A stretch of 64,000 bases of DNA from Arion vulgaris (taxonomy: Eukaryota > Mollusca > Gastropoda > Stylommatophora > Arionidae). Below, piece after piece: positions 1 through 12,539 of this stretch. The first letter of the stretch is position 1. Each line of letters opens with the position of its first letter. The position numbers and the translations under genes are program-made. The DNA is taken from the NCBI GenBank assembly GCA_020796225.1, contig CM036755.1, positions 85,507,803-85,571,802 on the forward strand, read 5' to 3'. Below the pieces are notes generated by a model. It was not told the DNA's origin. It made no database searches and saw only the letters and a list, made by a program, of their open reading frames with translations.

Positions 1-239
1 TTTTGTTTAAGAAAGGGGGGGAAAGGGCAACATATGGGTTTTTGTTCACACGAAAAAGAGACAAGGAATATAAAGAACCGCTTCCCCTTTTCCTGCTCCT
101 CCGTTTAAAATTTTTTCTGGAAAAAAGCTTACCATCCCAAAGATATAAACTTCCTTCTGGTAATCTGCTGGGAAAAACGATATGATGGAAAGTTGGGTGG
201 GTCAACCATTGTATCTTCTTTTGTCTTTGAAATTAAAAA

Positions 240-970
240 AGAGTCACATTTTTTTTCAGTTTCAGTTTGAAATATCTTTTATTACACTGGGCATTTCATA
301 GGTGCTCCGATCTCCTTCCCCAATATTTCCAACAGTGTTAGACTGACCGTACCAGTTCATTTTTAGATGAACCTAAGCAAGTACTTTTGTGCTGTTTTTT
401 TTTTCTTCTCCCAAACTTCAAACCCCGCTCCTGCAATCTAGTAGTTGACATGGAGGTTTTAAAAGAACATTTTCTTTGGGGGCCCAAACGGGGCGTTCAA
501 AACAGCTCTATCAATTGGCTGGTTTCCGATATGGTGGCAGGCCAGCCAGCCCTTTTGATTTCCCCATTTAAAAGACACCCATGTGCCCCGGGGAAGGGTA
601 TGGATTCTGCCTTGTTGACCTTGTAGTGATTCAGTCCATTGCCTGCGCAAAGAACCAGCCTCACCTCGCAGATCATACTCTGGGAAACCCCAAAATGCAC
701 GCATGAGTGGGTTTTTTTGACGCCAGTAAACGTAAACATTAGTCACCGCCAGTACCTCCCTTGCCTTTGCTTGTTGTCTTGAAAGGGGCCCCCTTTGGGC
801 CCCCCTTGTCCATTCTACCACATGAGCATGGAAGGCCCATGGACTTTCGTGAAAATTCCGATCCATCGTGGGTCAAAAATCCCCTTTCCCCCGGGAGATT
901 TCATCAAATTTATAGTCTTTGTCTTTTATCCAACCCACTGGCCGCCCCCTGCAACCTTTTTCAAAAATGA
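240..970 (-). pseudogene. Degraded LINE RNase H-like remnant
   Basis: On the minus strand this resembles the better preserved segment at 40,480-41,280. Shared landmarks are a cagtttcagtttg start, an accagttca segment, a tgcaatctag tagttgac segment and gtgattcagtccattg followed by tgcgc. The translated landmark is a RRQWTESL peptide, which in the better copy sits just before the last RNase H motif. Homopolymer errors break every frame. The match rests on short shared words, so the family call is moderately secure and the exact ends are not. Confidence 0.45.
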
Positions 971-1159
971 TTGAAAATTTTCCCGTATATTGAAGGCCTC
1001 GGTATTCATTCTTTCCCGTTTTGGGTTTAAATTTTCCCAAACCCCCTCCAACTGGGAAAAAGGGCTGCAGCACGGAACCCACGACTTGCCCCCCTTTTAA
1101 ACGATTTTCCCCTTGTTTAAAGTTTATGCAATGGGTGATCGTTTTTAGCACTTATTTTT

Positions 1160-2090
1160 GATGTACCAAAAGGGTCTTTTGGGTTCGAGGGCCCAAACCC
1201 GGGTTAAATTGGGAAACCTCATCTTCGCAGGGTTTTCCCTTTTGCAACCGGAGGGTGATACGCATAAACTTCATTTTTGGTTTTTCCATTTTTTAATTGC
1301 GGGGTTTTCTAACAGTGAGGACCTGAAAAGTTCAATGGTGGGGAAAACCCGCGTCTGATACAGGATGACAAACAGTCGTTGCGTGATATTAACCGCCATA
1401 ATTTTTCATTGGGTAAAACCTTCTTTCTTTGATAAAAAAATACTCAACATGTTCCCCGAAACACAAGGGGGCAAATTACCCCAAAATCAAACGATTTGGG
1501 TCCCGGGCAAACCCAAAAAAAGCACAATAGGCGTACAAAAAGGGGGAAAAACCCTGTGATTATTAGTGGAACCATGTTTTCTTTTTCGCTTTTGGGAGGG
1601 GTTTAAATAATTACCAGAGATATAACACCAGGGATGCGGTTAAGTTCCCTTTTGATTTTCCCCCCCAATCGCATCCCCGTTTTTACCCCGTCTTCCCTAA
1701 AAATTATTTAGCAAATGACAAAGATCTTTCCCCCCGCTATTGAGGGTTTTTTTTGATTGACACCTGTATATGTTGAATAGTACAGGTGAAAGAGGAAGCC
1801 CTGTGGCAATCCGGGGAAAATACAGTTTGGGGGCCCCGAAAACCAAACACCACAACGCAAATAACATTCTTTTTTAATAGGACAGAAAAAAGTCGTATGT
1901 ACATAATTTTGTATGAAAAAAATTTACCTGAGGTTTTGATAAGCTGGGGCATGAGATAATCATAGGGACTCTTTTGCACCTCCAAGCCCACCATCACTGC
2001 CAAAAAAGGGGAAGAACAGCGTTGCACCATGTTTCTATCCCGATCTGTAACCTCCGGAAAACGGAAAGATATGTTTTACAATAACAAGGA
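1160..2090. other. Unassigned low-quality sequence
   Basis: I recognise no gene or repeat family here. Short open frames exist on both strands but show no domain motif, and the homopolymer-rich text makes frame continuity meaningless. Confidence 0.4.
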
Positions 2091-2094
2091 CCAG

Positions 2095-3690
2095 TAAAAA
2101 ATATTTGGTTTTCAAAACACAATCACAAAGTCCGTACTTTTTCAAATTACAAAAACAAAGAAAAACAAAAACGTTTCGACCAAAAAGCCTTTATCAAGCA
2201 AAGAACAACAGGAGTTTTCAAATAAAAAAAAAACCAACATACAGAATTCATAAAAAGTTTTTAATGAAAATTGGGAAAAAAAAACGAATAACAAAATATG
2301 TAACAAAAAAACCCCCAAAAAAAAAACTGAAAATGAAAGAGAGAAAATGAAAATCTAGAAATTTAAAAATTGAATACAGCAACATATGCCATTATAAAAA
2401 TTTCACCTTTATAATGAAAGTACTAAAAATTAAAAAATGTAAACCGTTGAGCGAGGGTCGCGCCATGGGAAAGAACAACCCGATTTCCCAGAAACCTGAC
2501 TACGATCCCGGGGGGAAAAGACCCCATGGGGCGAAAGGGGAAACGTATTCCCCAAAAGCCAGTTTCTTTAAAGGGGGGCTACAGGGCCACACGAGCGCCC
2601 GCGTGTTGGCCGAATCGGGGCACTGAGCCTCTTTCCTGTCTCGGGCCCCAATTTAAACCCTTTTTGCAGCCCCTATAATGGTTTGGGTGATTACGGATTT
2701 TTGAAAATCGTCAATCCTAAAATTTGGCTAAAAAAAAAGTTTAAATACGCATTGTATCACAAAGCACACGGGTTTCAACCCAAAAGGACAAATTAGGGTG
2801 CCAAAAAGATTTGGAAAAATGGACTAAAGGGGGATTATTCTTAACTGTTAAATTTTGGGATTCCTTTCACAGTCACTTTAAATCCCAAAATCCGGGGGTT
2901 TTATTTTTTGGGACTGTCCATATGGGGGGCTTTTCCAAAAATCCTAGGGGAAAAGACGCTACTGTATCTTTCCTTTTCCATTTATTGGTCTTTGGGTTAC
3001 ATAAAAAAATTTTTCCCCTTTTCTTTCCAAAAACTGTGCTTTAATTGTAAATCTTTTTTCTGGGACGGCAAAAGCTCAGTGACCCGGATTTTTCCCTTAT
3101 GTGGCAAAGCCAAAGCTTTGTGACCCCTTCCAAATCCCCTTTAATAAAACCCATTTTGGAAATCACGTGTCCCAAAAAGCCTTTTAACGATTTTTTCCTC
3201 GAAATCCAAAATTTTTCCCCGGGGAAAAACGGGTTAATTTTGTTTAAAGGCTTTATTTCAAGTTTTTCATTCCTTTTCTTATACTTTCTTTCTCATCCTT
3301 TTAAACTATTGGGGATATGTTGTTTTAATTTTTAAATTCCCATGCCTTTGACTTTCTTTTTCATTTTGTAACTATATTTCATATGTTTTCATGTATTTGG
3401 GTTTTTTAAATTTTCCAGATTTTTTAAAAAATTTTTTTTTTTTCATTTCTAGTTTTTATGTGTTTTTTTTTATTTTTTAAAATTTCGTTATTCGTTTTTC
3501 CGGGTCTTTGAAAAACCCTTTGTATGTAGTCGTCCATATGTTTTTTTTTTTCCTTTACCTTCCCGTTTTTTTTTACTTAAAAAGGTTTTGGTCGAAAAAA
3601 TTTTCTATTGGGCATTGTTTTTTTAATTTTAAAAAAAATTATCTTTTTTATTACGTGTTTTAAAAAAAATTTGGCGACCCGGGGTCCACC
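2095..3690. mobile_element. Penelope-like element, inverted dimer (copy A, damaged)
   Basis: Two PLE 3' segments face each other head to head. The left arm (about 2,095-2,860, minus strand) matches 48,593-49,360: the outer tail, the cgtttcgacc motif, the block around gttgagc and the cggggcactgagcctctt block. The right arm (about 2,890-3,690, plus) matches 50,480-51,265, with ctactgtatctttcc, gctcagtgacccgg and the tail ending tattacgtgtttt. No open frame survives. PLEs are retroelements encoding a reverse transcriptase fused to a GIY-YIG endonuclease; here only the endonuclease end and 3' tail are seen. Boundaries are approximate because of sequence errors. Confidence 0.7.
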
Positions 3691-3779
3691 AAAAAAATTT
3701 ACGTATTGATTTTCCCCAAATTTTCCCCGTCGTGTTTTCAATGGGAATTCCCGGGAACCGGATCTGAGGTGATCCATGT

Positions 3780-4550
3780 TAGGGTTCGGGGGAATGGGAG
3801 TAGGTAGTTTTTACCAATTCCCCCCTGATCGCAAAAGTCCTGGATGCTGGGGTTTGGAATTTTTTTACCAGGTTTCCATGTCATCATTCGTAAATCCAAA
3901 AATTTTTTATGGGGGAAACTTCATTTATGTGTTTATCATGATTATTAAAAGTAACTTTTTAAATTTAAATTTAATTGATATACATTTTCTATATTGCAGA
4001 AAATTGGGTTAAATTCAAAAACAAAAAAAAAAGTACCATTTTTAAAGTACCGTAATAAAAAACTAGACGTTTTTCGTATCAGTTTTACAAAGGGAAAAGG
4101 TTGGTTGGTTATAACTAGTTATTCATATTTAGTTTATTAAAAGGGAAAATAAAATGATATTATAATGTCGCTCAAATTTTTTTGAGATAGATAAATCAAA
4201 TAACGGATTGGTTGAAGAAAAAACCCCCATATCAAAAGACTCACAAAATTTTGAATAAATACTTCCCCTATAGACACCATGTACTAGGTATCCCATGTTT
4301 TGGGTTCACTAAAAAGTACTGCAAAAACACATTAAGGAAATCCCTAGGTGGGGACGTTGTGATGTTCAAGGGAAAAAACAAATAAAAAAACATCCACATA
4401 TCCCAACCATGTAAAGACCCACATGTGGGTTTCTACTGGATTATATGTTTCCTGATTGGGGTTCTAAATTAACCCCCACATATATTAAAATTGCAACAAA
4501 ACACGTCTGAGACTGGGGTCATCAATGATTTGTTTTCTGGTTATTAATGG
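3780..4550. other. Unassigned AT-rich sequence
   Basis: No gene or known element recognised. The stretch is AT-rich with homopolymer damage and leads into the minisatellite that starts near 4,555. Confidence 0.4.
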
Positions 4551-4554
4551 AAAT

Positions 4555-5085
4555 TTGAAAAGTCTTGAAACCTGGCATTGTTATGTAGTGGATTAGGGGT
4601 GTCTTGAAATGGGATTGTTATTAGTGGATTAGAGTGTTTTTGAAAAAAATGGCATTGTTATGTAGTGGATTAGAGTGTCTTGAAACCGTGGCATTGTTAT
4701 GTAGTGGATTAGAGTGTCTTGAAACCGTGGCATTGTAATGTAGTGGGTTGACGTCTTTAAACCGTTTATTGTTATGTAGTGGTTAGGGTCTTGAAACCGG
4801 GGATTGTTATGAGTGGATTAGGTGTCTTGAAACCGTGGGCATTTTTTATGGAGTGGATTAAGGTCTTGGGGAAAGTGGCATTGTAATGTAGTGGATTAGA
4901 GGGGTCTTGAAAAACCCTGGTATTGTTATGAAAAGGGGTTAAACGGGAAAACCCTGGATTGCATGGTGGGTTAAAAGTGCCCAAAAACCGGGTATTGTTA
5001 TGTAGTGGATTAGGGGTGTTCCTTTGAAACCGTGGCATTTTTAATGTGTGGATTAGAGTGTCTTGAAACCGTGGCAAGGTTTTTT
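4555..5085. repeat. Minisatellite, about 40-bp unit
   Basis: About 13 imperfect copies. Each contains gcattgttatgtagtgg, then attagagtgtcttgaaacc. The minus-strand open frame across it (4,772-5,077) is just the repeat translated (recurring PRFQ and NPLH peptides) and is not a gene. Confidence 0.9.
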
Positions 5086-5194
5086 AATTAAAAACGAACC
5101 TTTTTTTATTTTACATTCCAGGGTGTAGACCCGATAAATTTATGAAAAAAATAATTTTAAAGAATGCAATATTTAAACCCATTTAAAAAAACCT

Positions 5195-5201
5195 GGTCAG
5201 C

Positions 5202-5232
<31 letters not shown>

Positions 5233-5632
5233 TGTGTGTGTGATTGCGTGCGTGCGTGTCCTGCATAAAAAATAAAATTTGATGCTATGATAGTGCGGGT
5301 GGGGGTGCGTGGGGGTTTGTAAGGGTGTGTGTGTATTTTGTGCCTGCATAAAGATAGTGTCGATGCTAGAGATGATAGTGCGGGTCGGGGTGGGGTGGGG
5401 TGTGTGAGGGTGTGTGTGTATTTTGTGTGCAAAAAATGGTGTCGATGCTAGAGATGATAGTGGGGGCGGGTGCGTGGGCGTGTTTGAGGTGTGTATGTGG
5501 ATGTGTGTGCCTGCATAAAGATAGTGTCGATGCTAGGATGATAGTGCGGGTGGGTGCGGGGGGTGGGCGGGGTGTGAGTGTGTGTGTGTTTTGTGTCCCA
5601 TAAAAATAGTGTCGATGCTAGAATGATAGTTG
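5195..5632. repeat. GT microsatellite plus about 80-bp GT-rich minisatellite
   Basis: A (GT)n tract at about 5,202-5,240 is followed by 4-5 copies of a unit of roughly 80 bp. Each unit contains cataaagatagtgtcgatg, ctagagatgatagtg and a G/GT-rich stretch. Both-strand open frames here are low-complexity shadows. Confidence 0.85.
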
Positions 5633-5639
5633 TTTCCCG

Positions 5640-6240
5640 AACAAAAAATGTAAGGGGTTTCTCTGCCGATAAGCAACATATTTATTCATTGCATTTTTTA
5701 ACAAGAAAATGTGAGAACGTGATATAGTTTCTTTGTGTCTGGGGGCAAGTATTCAAACTTTTAATAATTAATTTTGAAAAAAGGAAACTGAAAATATACA
5801 ACAATTATTACGTTTCGGGATTCTCCAAAGTTTAATTTAAATAAGAGAGGGTTTGTCTTTAAAACCCTTTTATGCGATTTCTAGTTTAAATGATAAAAGA
5901 GAGAAAGAGAAGTTCCCTTTTTGTACCGGATCATTTTGGGGCCCCAAAAGAAATGAACGAACAGACCCCATTTTTTGGTCAGTACATGATTTCCGCTATA
6001 CCGTCTATCCTGTAATAGCCCCCCATCGCCCCAATGGGACAAATCTTTGGGCGTGTATCAACACCTTTTCCTTTGGGGTGGCCCCCAATGTGACTGTAGA
6101 GTCCCAACCCAACACAATCCCCCCACCCAAGGGGGGGGCATCATGATCAAAGGGTTCACATTTTTTGTATTCCCGTCTTTTCCCAGCTCTTTTCTTTTAT
6201 GCCTAAACGGTGTAATCTTTTTCATTCTTTTCCGGGGTTT
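5640..6240. other. Unassigned sequence between minisatellites
   Basis: No recognisable gene, RNA or element. A 97-aa plus-strand open frame at 5,853-6,146 has no motif I can name and lies in error-rich text. Confidence 0.4.
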
Positions 6241-6244
6241 CTCT

Positions 6245-7385
6245 TTTGTTGTTAAGCACCACATTTTGGGGTCTCAAAACGGGATTCCCCTCATTCTCAT
6301 GCTATTTTGGGTTTCCCCAAATTTTTTAAAGGCCCGTTTTTGGGTCTCCCAAAACCCAATTCCCAAATTCTCATGCTATTTGGGGTTTTCCTTTTTTGTT
6401 ACAGCCACGTTTGACGATCTTAAGCACAAATTTCCCCTCATTCTCATGCTATGTGGGGTTTCCCCCTTTGTTAAAAGCGCCACGTTTGACGATCTCACAC
6501 GGGGTTCCCCTGATTCTCATGCTATACGGGGTTTCTCTTTTTTTTTTGGGGCCATTTTTACGATCTCAAGCACGGATTCCCCTCATTCTCTGCCCTTTGG
6601 GGGGCCCCTTTGTTTTCGCGCCACAATTTTACGATCTCAAACACGGATTCCCCTCATTATCATGTTAAGGGGGCTTTTTGTTGTTCGGGGCCAATTTTTC
6701 GATCTCAAACACGGGGTTTCCCCTCATTCTCATGCTATGGGGTTGCTTTTGTTGTTACAGCGCCCTTTGACGATCTCCCACGGGGTTCCCATCTTTTCAT
6801 GTTATGAGGGTTTCTCTTTTTTTTTTAAAGGGCCCTTTGACGATCTCCCTTGGGGGTTCCCCCTCATTCTCATGCTATGCGGGGGGCTCTTTTGTTGTTA
6901 CAGCGCCACATTTGACGGGTCTCAAGCACGGGGTTCCCATCATTCTCATGCTATGTGGGTTGCTCTTTTTTTGTTACAGCGCCACATTTGACGATTTAAG
7001 CAAGGGATTCCCATGATTCTCATGCTATGCGGGGTTTCTCTTTTGTTGTTCGCCCAAATTTTAGATCTCAAGCACGGGGTTTCCCCTCACCCCTGCTATT
7101 TGGGGTTTCTCTTTTTTTTTACAGCGCCACATTTGACGATCTCAAGCAAAGGGTTCCATGATTCTCATGCTATGCGGGGTTTCTCTTTTTTTTGTTACAG
7201 CCCACATTTTTACGGGTCTCCAAGGGATTTATGATTCTCATGCTATGGGTTTTTCCTTTTTTTGTTGTTACAGCGCCCCTTTGGCGATCTCAAGCACGGG
7301 GTTCCCCCGATTTCTCATGCTATGTGGGTTTTCCCCTTTGTTTTTTTACAGCGCCACGTTTGACGTCTCAAACACCCCGGGTTCC
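6245..7385. repeat. Minisatellite, about 76-bp unit
   Basis: About 15 tandem copies. Each unit contains tttgacgatctcaagcac, ggggttcccctcattctcat, gctatg followed by ggggtttctctttt, and gttacagcgccac. The 314-aa plus-strand frame at 6,047-6,991 is an open read-through of this array: its protein repeats FDDL, GVPLILML and GFSF. It is not evidence for a protein. Confidence 0.92.
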
Positions 7386-7389
7386 CAGC

Positions 7390-8985
7390 ACGTGGTGGCC
7401 CATATCGAAGCATTTTAGAGATCTTTTGGGTCTTTTGGTTTTCTTTTGTCCCCAACAGGACCCCCCCCTTCAAGTTCGAAATACACAACCTTTTTAAGGA
7501 TGCGGGAACAGGCTTTTCGAGCAACGTGACCGGGCCCCTCTCACTTTGGCCCCTTTTGCAATGGGTTTTTGGCCGGGGGTCTTTACTCGTGAGGACCTTT
7601 GCTGTCTTAATTTTGTCCCCCAGTTCATTCTTTTGTACTATCTATATCACCGTCAAACCATTTCCGGGAAACGGCCGGGCGCATCCGCTTCCGGGGTTTC
7701 TTAGTATGTTTGTCTTCTCGGAAATAGGCTTGTGGGATGAAATAGCCCCAGCTGTAGTCCCATCTTTTTTAGTCCATAATTTAATTAAAAATTTTTTTGC
7801 ATTTTTTGTGTGTCTGTATGTTCCTTGGGAAAAAGACTTATAGTCGTTACGTTGAATATTTGTTAGTTGTTATGATCTTATTATTCATTTGTATTTATAA
7901 TGTTATACATACATACGTGTCTTTGACATGAAAAAATTTAAGGTATCCCCCGGGAGCCTATCGGTTTTCCCCGATCTTATCCCTCCGGGCCCCCTCAAAT
8001 TTGTAAATTTTGCCCTGCAATTTCCCTAGTAAGACTATTTATCACTATCACCCCTAATGTCATCCTTCAAAATCCTCTCTTTCAAAAGAACATGAAAAAC
8101 ACCAAAGATCTGTATGTGACGAAACACTATTTATAATTAAAAAATGTTTACTTTTGGGCTTAGACGAGTTCTCAGAATTTAAAACATAAAATAATGCATG
8201 GACGGCAAGGTTTTTCTTGATGTATTTTTTTGTCCAAATCTGATACATACTGAAAAAATAAAATTTATTCCTGTTTTCTTTATATCAACCCCTTCACCCC
8301 GGGTTTAAAGTCTTCATGTGAATAGGAAAGGTGAATACATTCATCGTCCACACATTCTAAGATTAAAAATCGATGAAAACCAGCATGCCCTTTGTGAAAC
8401 ATTAAACATATTGAAAATACAGTCAGAAAATAATACATCATTAATTTCTAAGTTCAAACTTGATTTATATTTTTTTTTTGAAAACTTTGGAAGTTTTTGG
8501 CAAAGGTAAGAAAGAAACTTTTTCCATTTCTGTCGCTTATTTTTTGTGTCTTGTGTTTTATTTATGAAATTTTAAAAAATGTGATTACTTGTTTTTTATT
8601 TCATATTGTTTATTTAGAAAAAAGAAGTTGTGGAGAACTAAGGGGGTTTTATTTTTTTTTGTTCTCAGTGTTTGTAAAAATAGAATGTGGGTTTGGGGAG
8701 AGATGTGTTTCCCCGGGTTTATCTTTTTTTTGTTTTTCTTTCCTCTAAACAGTCTCTTTCACAGTTTACACAGTTGATCTATCTGGTCGGTGATCTGACA
8801 ATAAAATTTGAGTTTTTTTTTTGTAATTTTTTTTGTCACGATGTTTGACACTGTTCGTTTAAAATTAACCCTTTTTTTCGGGGAAATATTTGACCACTTA
8901 TTAATTGGGAGTTCTTAGAGCACACTTGGGCCGGATAAAAAAACTCAAACCAACTCCTGTCTTTTAAATCATTGCCGTCTCCTTT
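7390..8985. other. Unassigned low-quality sequence
   Basis: No gene family recognised. The first 450 bases are comparatively GC-rich and may be part of a degraded element, but no motif is strong enough to name. The remainder is AT-rich and homopolymer-damaged. Confidence 0.4.
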
Positions 8986-8989
8986 ACGA

Positions 8990-9380
8990 TTAGATGGGCA
9001 CTGTAAGACGATTAGATTTTGCAGGGGTGTAAGACGATTGATGTGTGCACTGAAAAAACGATTGATTTTGCACTGTGCAAGGAAAGATTAAAGGGGTGTG
9101 CACTGTGTAAACGATTAGATATTTGCACTGTGTAAAGGGGGTTGATGGAAAATTGTGTTAAAACGAAATTGGTGTGTGCACTTTTAAGAATTTAGATGTG
9201 GCCCGTGTAAAGGGGATTAGATTTTGCACTTTTAAGACGATTAATGTGTGCACTGTGAAACGATTGTAGTTGCACTGTGTAAGGGGATTAGATTTTGCAC
9301 TGTGTAAGACGATTGAATTTTGTACTGTGTAAAAAGATTAATTTGTGCACTGTGTAAGACGATTAATGTTTTGCCCGTGT
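8990..9380. repeat. Minisatellite, about 26-bp unit
   Basis: About 14 degenerate copies containing tgcactgtgtaagacgatt followed by agatt or atgtg. The array stops just left of PLE copy B. Confidence 0.88.
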
Positions 9381-9584
9381 GAAAAAAACATTTTCTTTTT
9401 GGTTGTTGTAGTTTAGAATCTGTAAAATCCAAATCTGAGGAAGGGTTTTATGTTTTAAAACGCATACTAGAGAATCATTCGTAAAACAAAAGGGTTTAAG
9501 TTGAGAAAACAATGACTTCGGGAAAGGGAGTAGATGTTGGGTAATCGATGTCATTTTGAATGCAAGGGAGATGTTGGGGGAAAC

Positions 9585-10500
9585 GATGGCGAAACACGTA
9601 ATTTTAAAAAGTACTGTAGTTTGAAATTTTAAAAAAATGACAATGTGGGAACGTTTCGGGCCAATAAGGTTTTTTCAAACAAAAAAGAACAAAAGCAGTG
9701 GGTGAAATTAAAAAAAAAAAAACGTATGGACGACTACATACTTTACATTCCCAAAAGTTTCTTTAAAAAAATCCCGGGGAAAAAAAAAGAAAAACGAAAT
9801 AAATGTAAACAAAACCCCACATACAAAAAAGAAATAGAAAAGAGAAACAATAAAAATCAAGTAAAAAAAACTTGAATACATGCAACCCCTTCCAAAATAG
9901 GTTACAAGGCATGAGAAAAAGAAAATACTAAAAAAATAGGAATGGATACTTAACCCCGTGGTCCAAGGTACCATACAAAAAAATCAACCCAACTCTCCAG
10001 ATCAAATTGATGCGATCATCCGAGGAACATGATCGGATGGCTGTGACCCGGACATCGTGGAAACTCCCCAAAAGGGCCCGTATAATTTTAAATGGGGGGG
10101 CTACCATCTATCCCCTTTTCAATCCCGAGACCGTTTTAGTCTTCTCCCAAATATCCTTTTTTGGGGTTTACGATGGGACAGCAATTTTTAAAAGGGTATG
10201 TTGGGTACACAGGGCCCCTTTAAATCCAATATCCAAATAATTTTTTTTCCTGTTTGGCCGTCGGTGCTGTAATACGGGGATTATGTGATACAGACCGTAC
10301 TGTATCTTTCCTTTAACCATTTTTTTTTGGAAAAATGGTTTCAAAGGAGTCCCGAATCGTATCTAGCCATTTTTATGTAAGCGGTGTATCGGGGAAATTA
10401 TATCGGCGAAACAAGGGAAAAGACTCAGTGACCGATTTTCCCAACACTTGCGCGACAAAAACGCCCAAAGCTCTGTGACCCTGAGACCTCTTAAACGAAT
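9585..10500. mobile_element. Penelope-like element, inverted dimer (copy B, damaged)
   Basis: The left arm (about 9,585-10,110, minus) matches 48,600-49,085: the aaacacgtaatt outer tail, a cgtttcggg segment, the ttgaatacatgcaac block, and gatcatccgaggaacatgat followed by ggatggctgtgacc. The right arm (about 10,125-10,500, plus) matches 50,325-50,690, including ccaatatcca, tatgtgatacagac, actgtatctttcc and actcagtgaccgatt. The arms diverge from a junction near 10,115. Neither arm keeps a long open frame. The right arm lacks its outer tail. This gives a second independent inverted PLE pair. Confidence 0.72.
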
Positions 10501-10689
10501 TTCATTTTTCAGATGATCAAACAATCATATAAATAACAGAATAACAGCTACAACAACCCATTAACGGGGGCCAGTTATCGTAACGGAAAAGAATGAGAAA
10601 AACATCGACAAAAAAGAAGTAATTTACAAATCGCCAGAAAAAAACACTAAAAAAATTTCCCTCAACAATCGCCCCCCTAAATCAAGTAA

Positions 10690-11200
10690 AAGACTTCCCC
10701 ATACCTGGGGGAATTTTTGAAACGAAAGAATATCTAATGAAATTCATCACAGATGCAACAAAGCAAATCAAATGATAGGACAAATGGGGCCAATTTTAAA
10801 TACAAAACGTCACCATGAACACAAAAAAAGCAATTTCAACACAATTTTTCCCCCATTATGCTACCAGTGCCAAATCTGGACACTGACATCAAAAGACAGA
10901 AAAACCACACAACAGGATGAAGTGTCTACGCAGAATGATGGGTATAACAAGAAAGACCCGGGTTTAGAAAAAGAAGACATCAGGAAAAAAATGGGTACAA
11001 ATCAGTACTTGAATTTTATCGAAACAACAAATTAAATGGTTTGGCCACGTAAGCAGATTACAAACAGACAATTTCCCTCAAAGAGGGAATCTGCTCCCAT
11101 ACAATGGGGACCCAAAAAAAAGGCCGACCCGCAAAAAATAAATTCAGAATAACATTGGCGAGAAAGAGACTATCTAAAAACGCATACGGGGGCCCCTTTT
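10690..11200 (+). pseudogene. LINE reverse transcriptase C-terminal fragment
   Basis: Reading plus-strand frames together gives the C-terminal part of an RTE/CR1-type LINE polyprotein. A KYLGG-like segment is followed by HHRCNKANQMIGQMGPIL, a CYQCQIWTLTSKDR segment, an EDIRKKMGTN segment, and then a WFGHV-like, GRPRKK-like tail. Family members usually read LLYGSETWTL at the position of the WTL motif. The frame is broken by single-base indels, so the piece is dead or mis-sequenced. It abuts PLE copy B on the left and an A/G-rich repeat on the right. Confidence 0.6.
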
Positions 11201-11344
11201 ATAATTTTTTTTGACCTGACGCTGTGAGGCCCAAACCCTTTTTGAAATCTCTTCTTTACCTGTCGCTTTAGGGGAAAAAGTTTTTAAATCTCTTCCCCGA
11301 CCCCGGGGCTGTGGGGCCCGTTTTATAAATTTTTCTTTACCTGA

Positions 11345-11550
11345 CCTGTGAGGGGAAAAAAGTTGGAGAAAAAAAGAAAGAAAAAGATTATTCCAAGCAA
11401 AAGATGGTGCAAGAGATGGGCAAGAAAATGGTGCAAGAATGGGAAAAAAGGTGCAAGAGGTGCAAAAAGATGGTCAAAGATGGGAAAAAAGATGGTGAAG
11501 AGATGGTCAAGAGATGGTGCAAGAGATGGAATTAAAAAGATGGTGCAAAA
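11345..11550. repeat. Purine-rich short tandem repeat
   Basis: Imperfect 12-24-bp units of gatggtgcaagagatgg and aagatggtcaaga. The plus-strand 103-aa frame over it is lysine- and tryptophan-rich because of the repeat and is not a gene. Confidence 0.8.
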
Positions 11551-11919
11551 TTTTTATATTTTCCCTTTTAAAATGCAAGCAAATGGAATAATGCAAAAAT
11601 ATCAAAAACATTGTAAATATTTAACGTTTGTATTTCAAAAAAAAAATATAAAGTCATGAAACCCCACAATACAAACAATTTATTGATTATGGGTTTTAAT
11701 ATTACCAGAACAAACAATGATATAATGTCATGAACGAAATATACAAATTTGATTCACTAACATGTATCAAGTTGAAGACGTGTCATGTTGATACATACCT
11801 ACAGTGTACGAATGTAAGAGATTGAGTCTACAAGAGCAAGATAGATGGAAAGAGAACAGACATTCAATATACAAGTAATGTGATACAGTTTAAAGAATAA
11901 GAACATCTACATGTCTCAT

Positions 11920-12480
11920 CATCATCATCATCCTCATCATCATCAAGGTGCGTATCCTTTATAGGACGTTGCTCTCTTTGCAGCACATCTGAAATTCACT
12001 CTGTCTCTAGCCAGTTCACCCACTTCGTCGATGGTCATATTCATGGTTTCTTTAATATCGTGTAGCCATCTTCTTCTTGGTCTGCCTCTGCGTACTGGGA
12101 CCCTGCCCTCTAGTATTGTTCTTTCCAGGCCATCGTGACGCTTGATGTGACCAAAGTATGTAATTTTTCTGTATAGTATGTTGTTTATCAGCCAATTCTC
12201 TTTAACATTTAGTTCTTTCAGGACATCAGTGTTCTTTCTTTTTCTGTCCATGGTATTCGTAGGATCTTTCTGTAGCATTTAGTTTCGAAGGGCTGGATTT
12301 TCGTTCTTAATTTTTGTGTAATAGTCCATGATTCACAACCTTAAGTAGCCACTGGAAAAATGCATGCTCTCAATATTTTTAATTTTAGTATTTTGCTGGT
12401 GCTTTGCCACATGTTCTTCATTGTGTTTAACTTCTGGATTGCTATTGCCAATCTTTTTGAGATCTCTTTGGAGCAGTCAC
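11920..12480 (-). pseudogene. LINE 3'-terminal fragment with ATC-repeat tail
   Basis: The minus-strand frame at 11,943-12,278 (111 aa) is a LINE C-terminal domain: the peptide YFGHIKRHDGLERTILEG is followed by a GRPRRRWLHDI segment and EVGELARDR. This module closes many invertebrate LINE polyproteins. Related sequence continues to about 12,480. The left end, which is the 3' end of the element, carries a (CAT/ATC)n simple repeat, as expected for a LINE tail. The same family occurs damaged at 34,195-34,565. The text is unusually clean for this half of the window. Confidence 0.72.
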
Positions 12481-12539
12481 CGTTATTATTAATTATTGAG
12501 CCCAGATATTCGTAGCTCTCTACATGTCTAGATATTTAT

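Noticed and set aside
6047..6991. 314-aa plus-strand open frame
   Set aside because: It is a read-through of the 76-bp minisatellite; the peptide is the repeat unit over and over.
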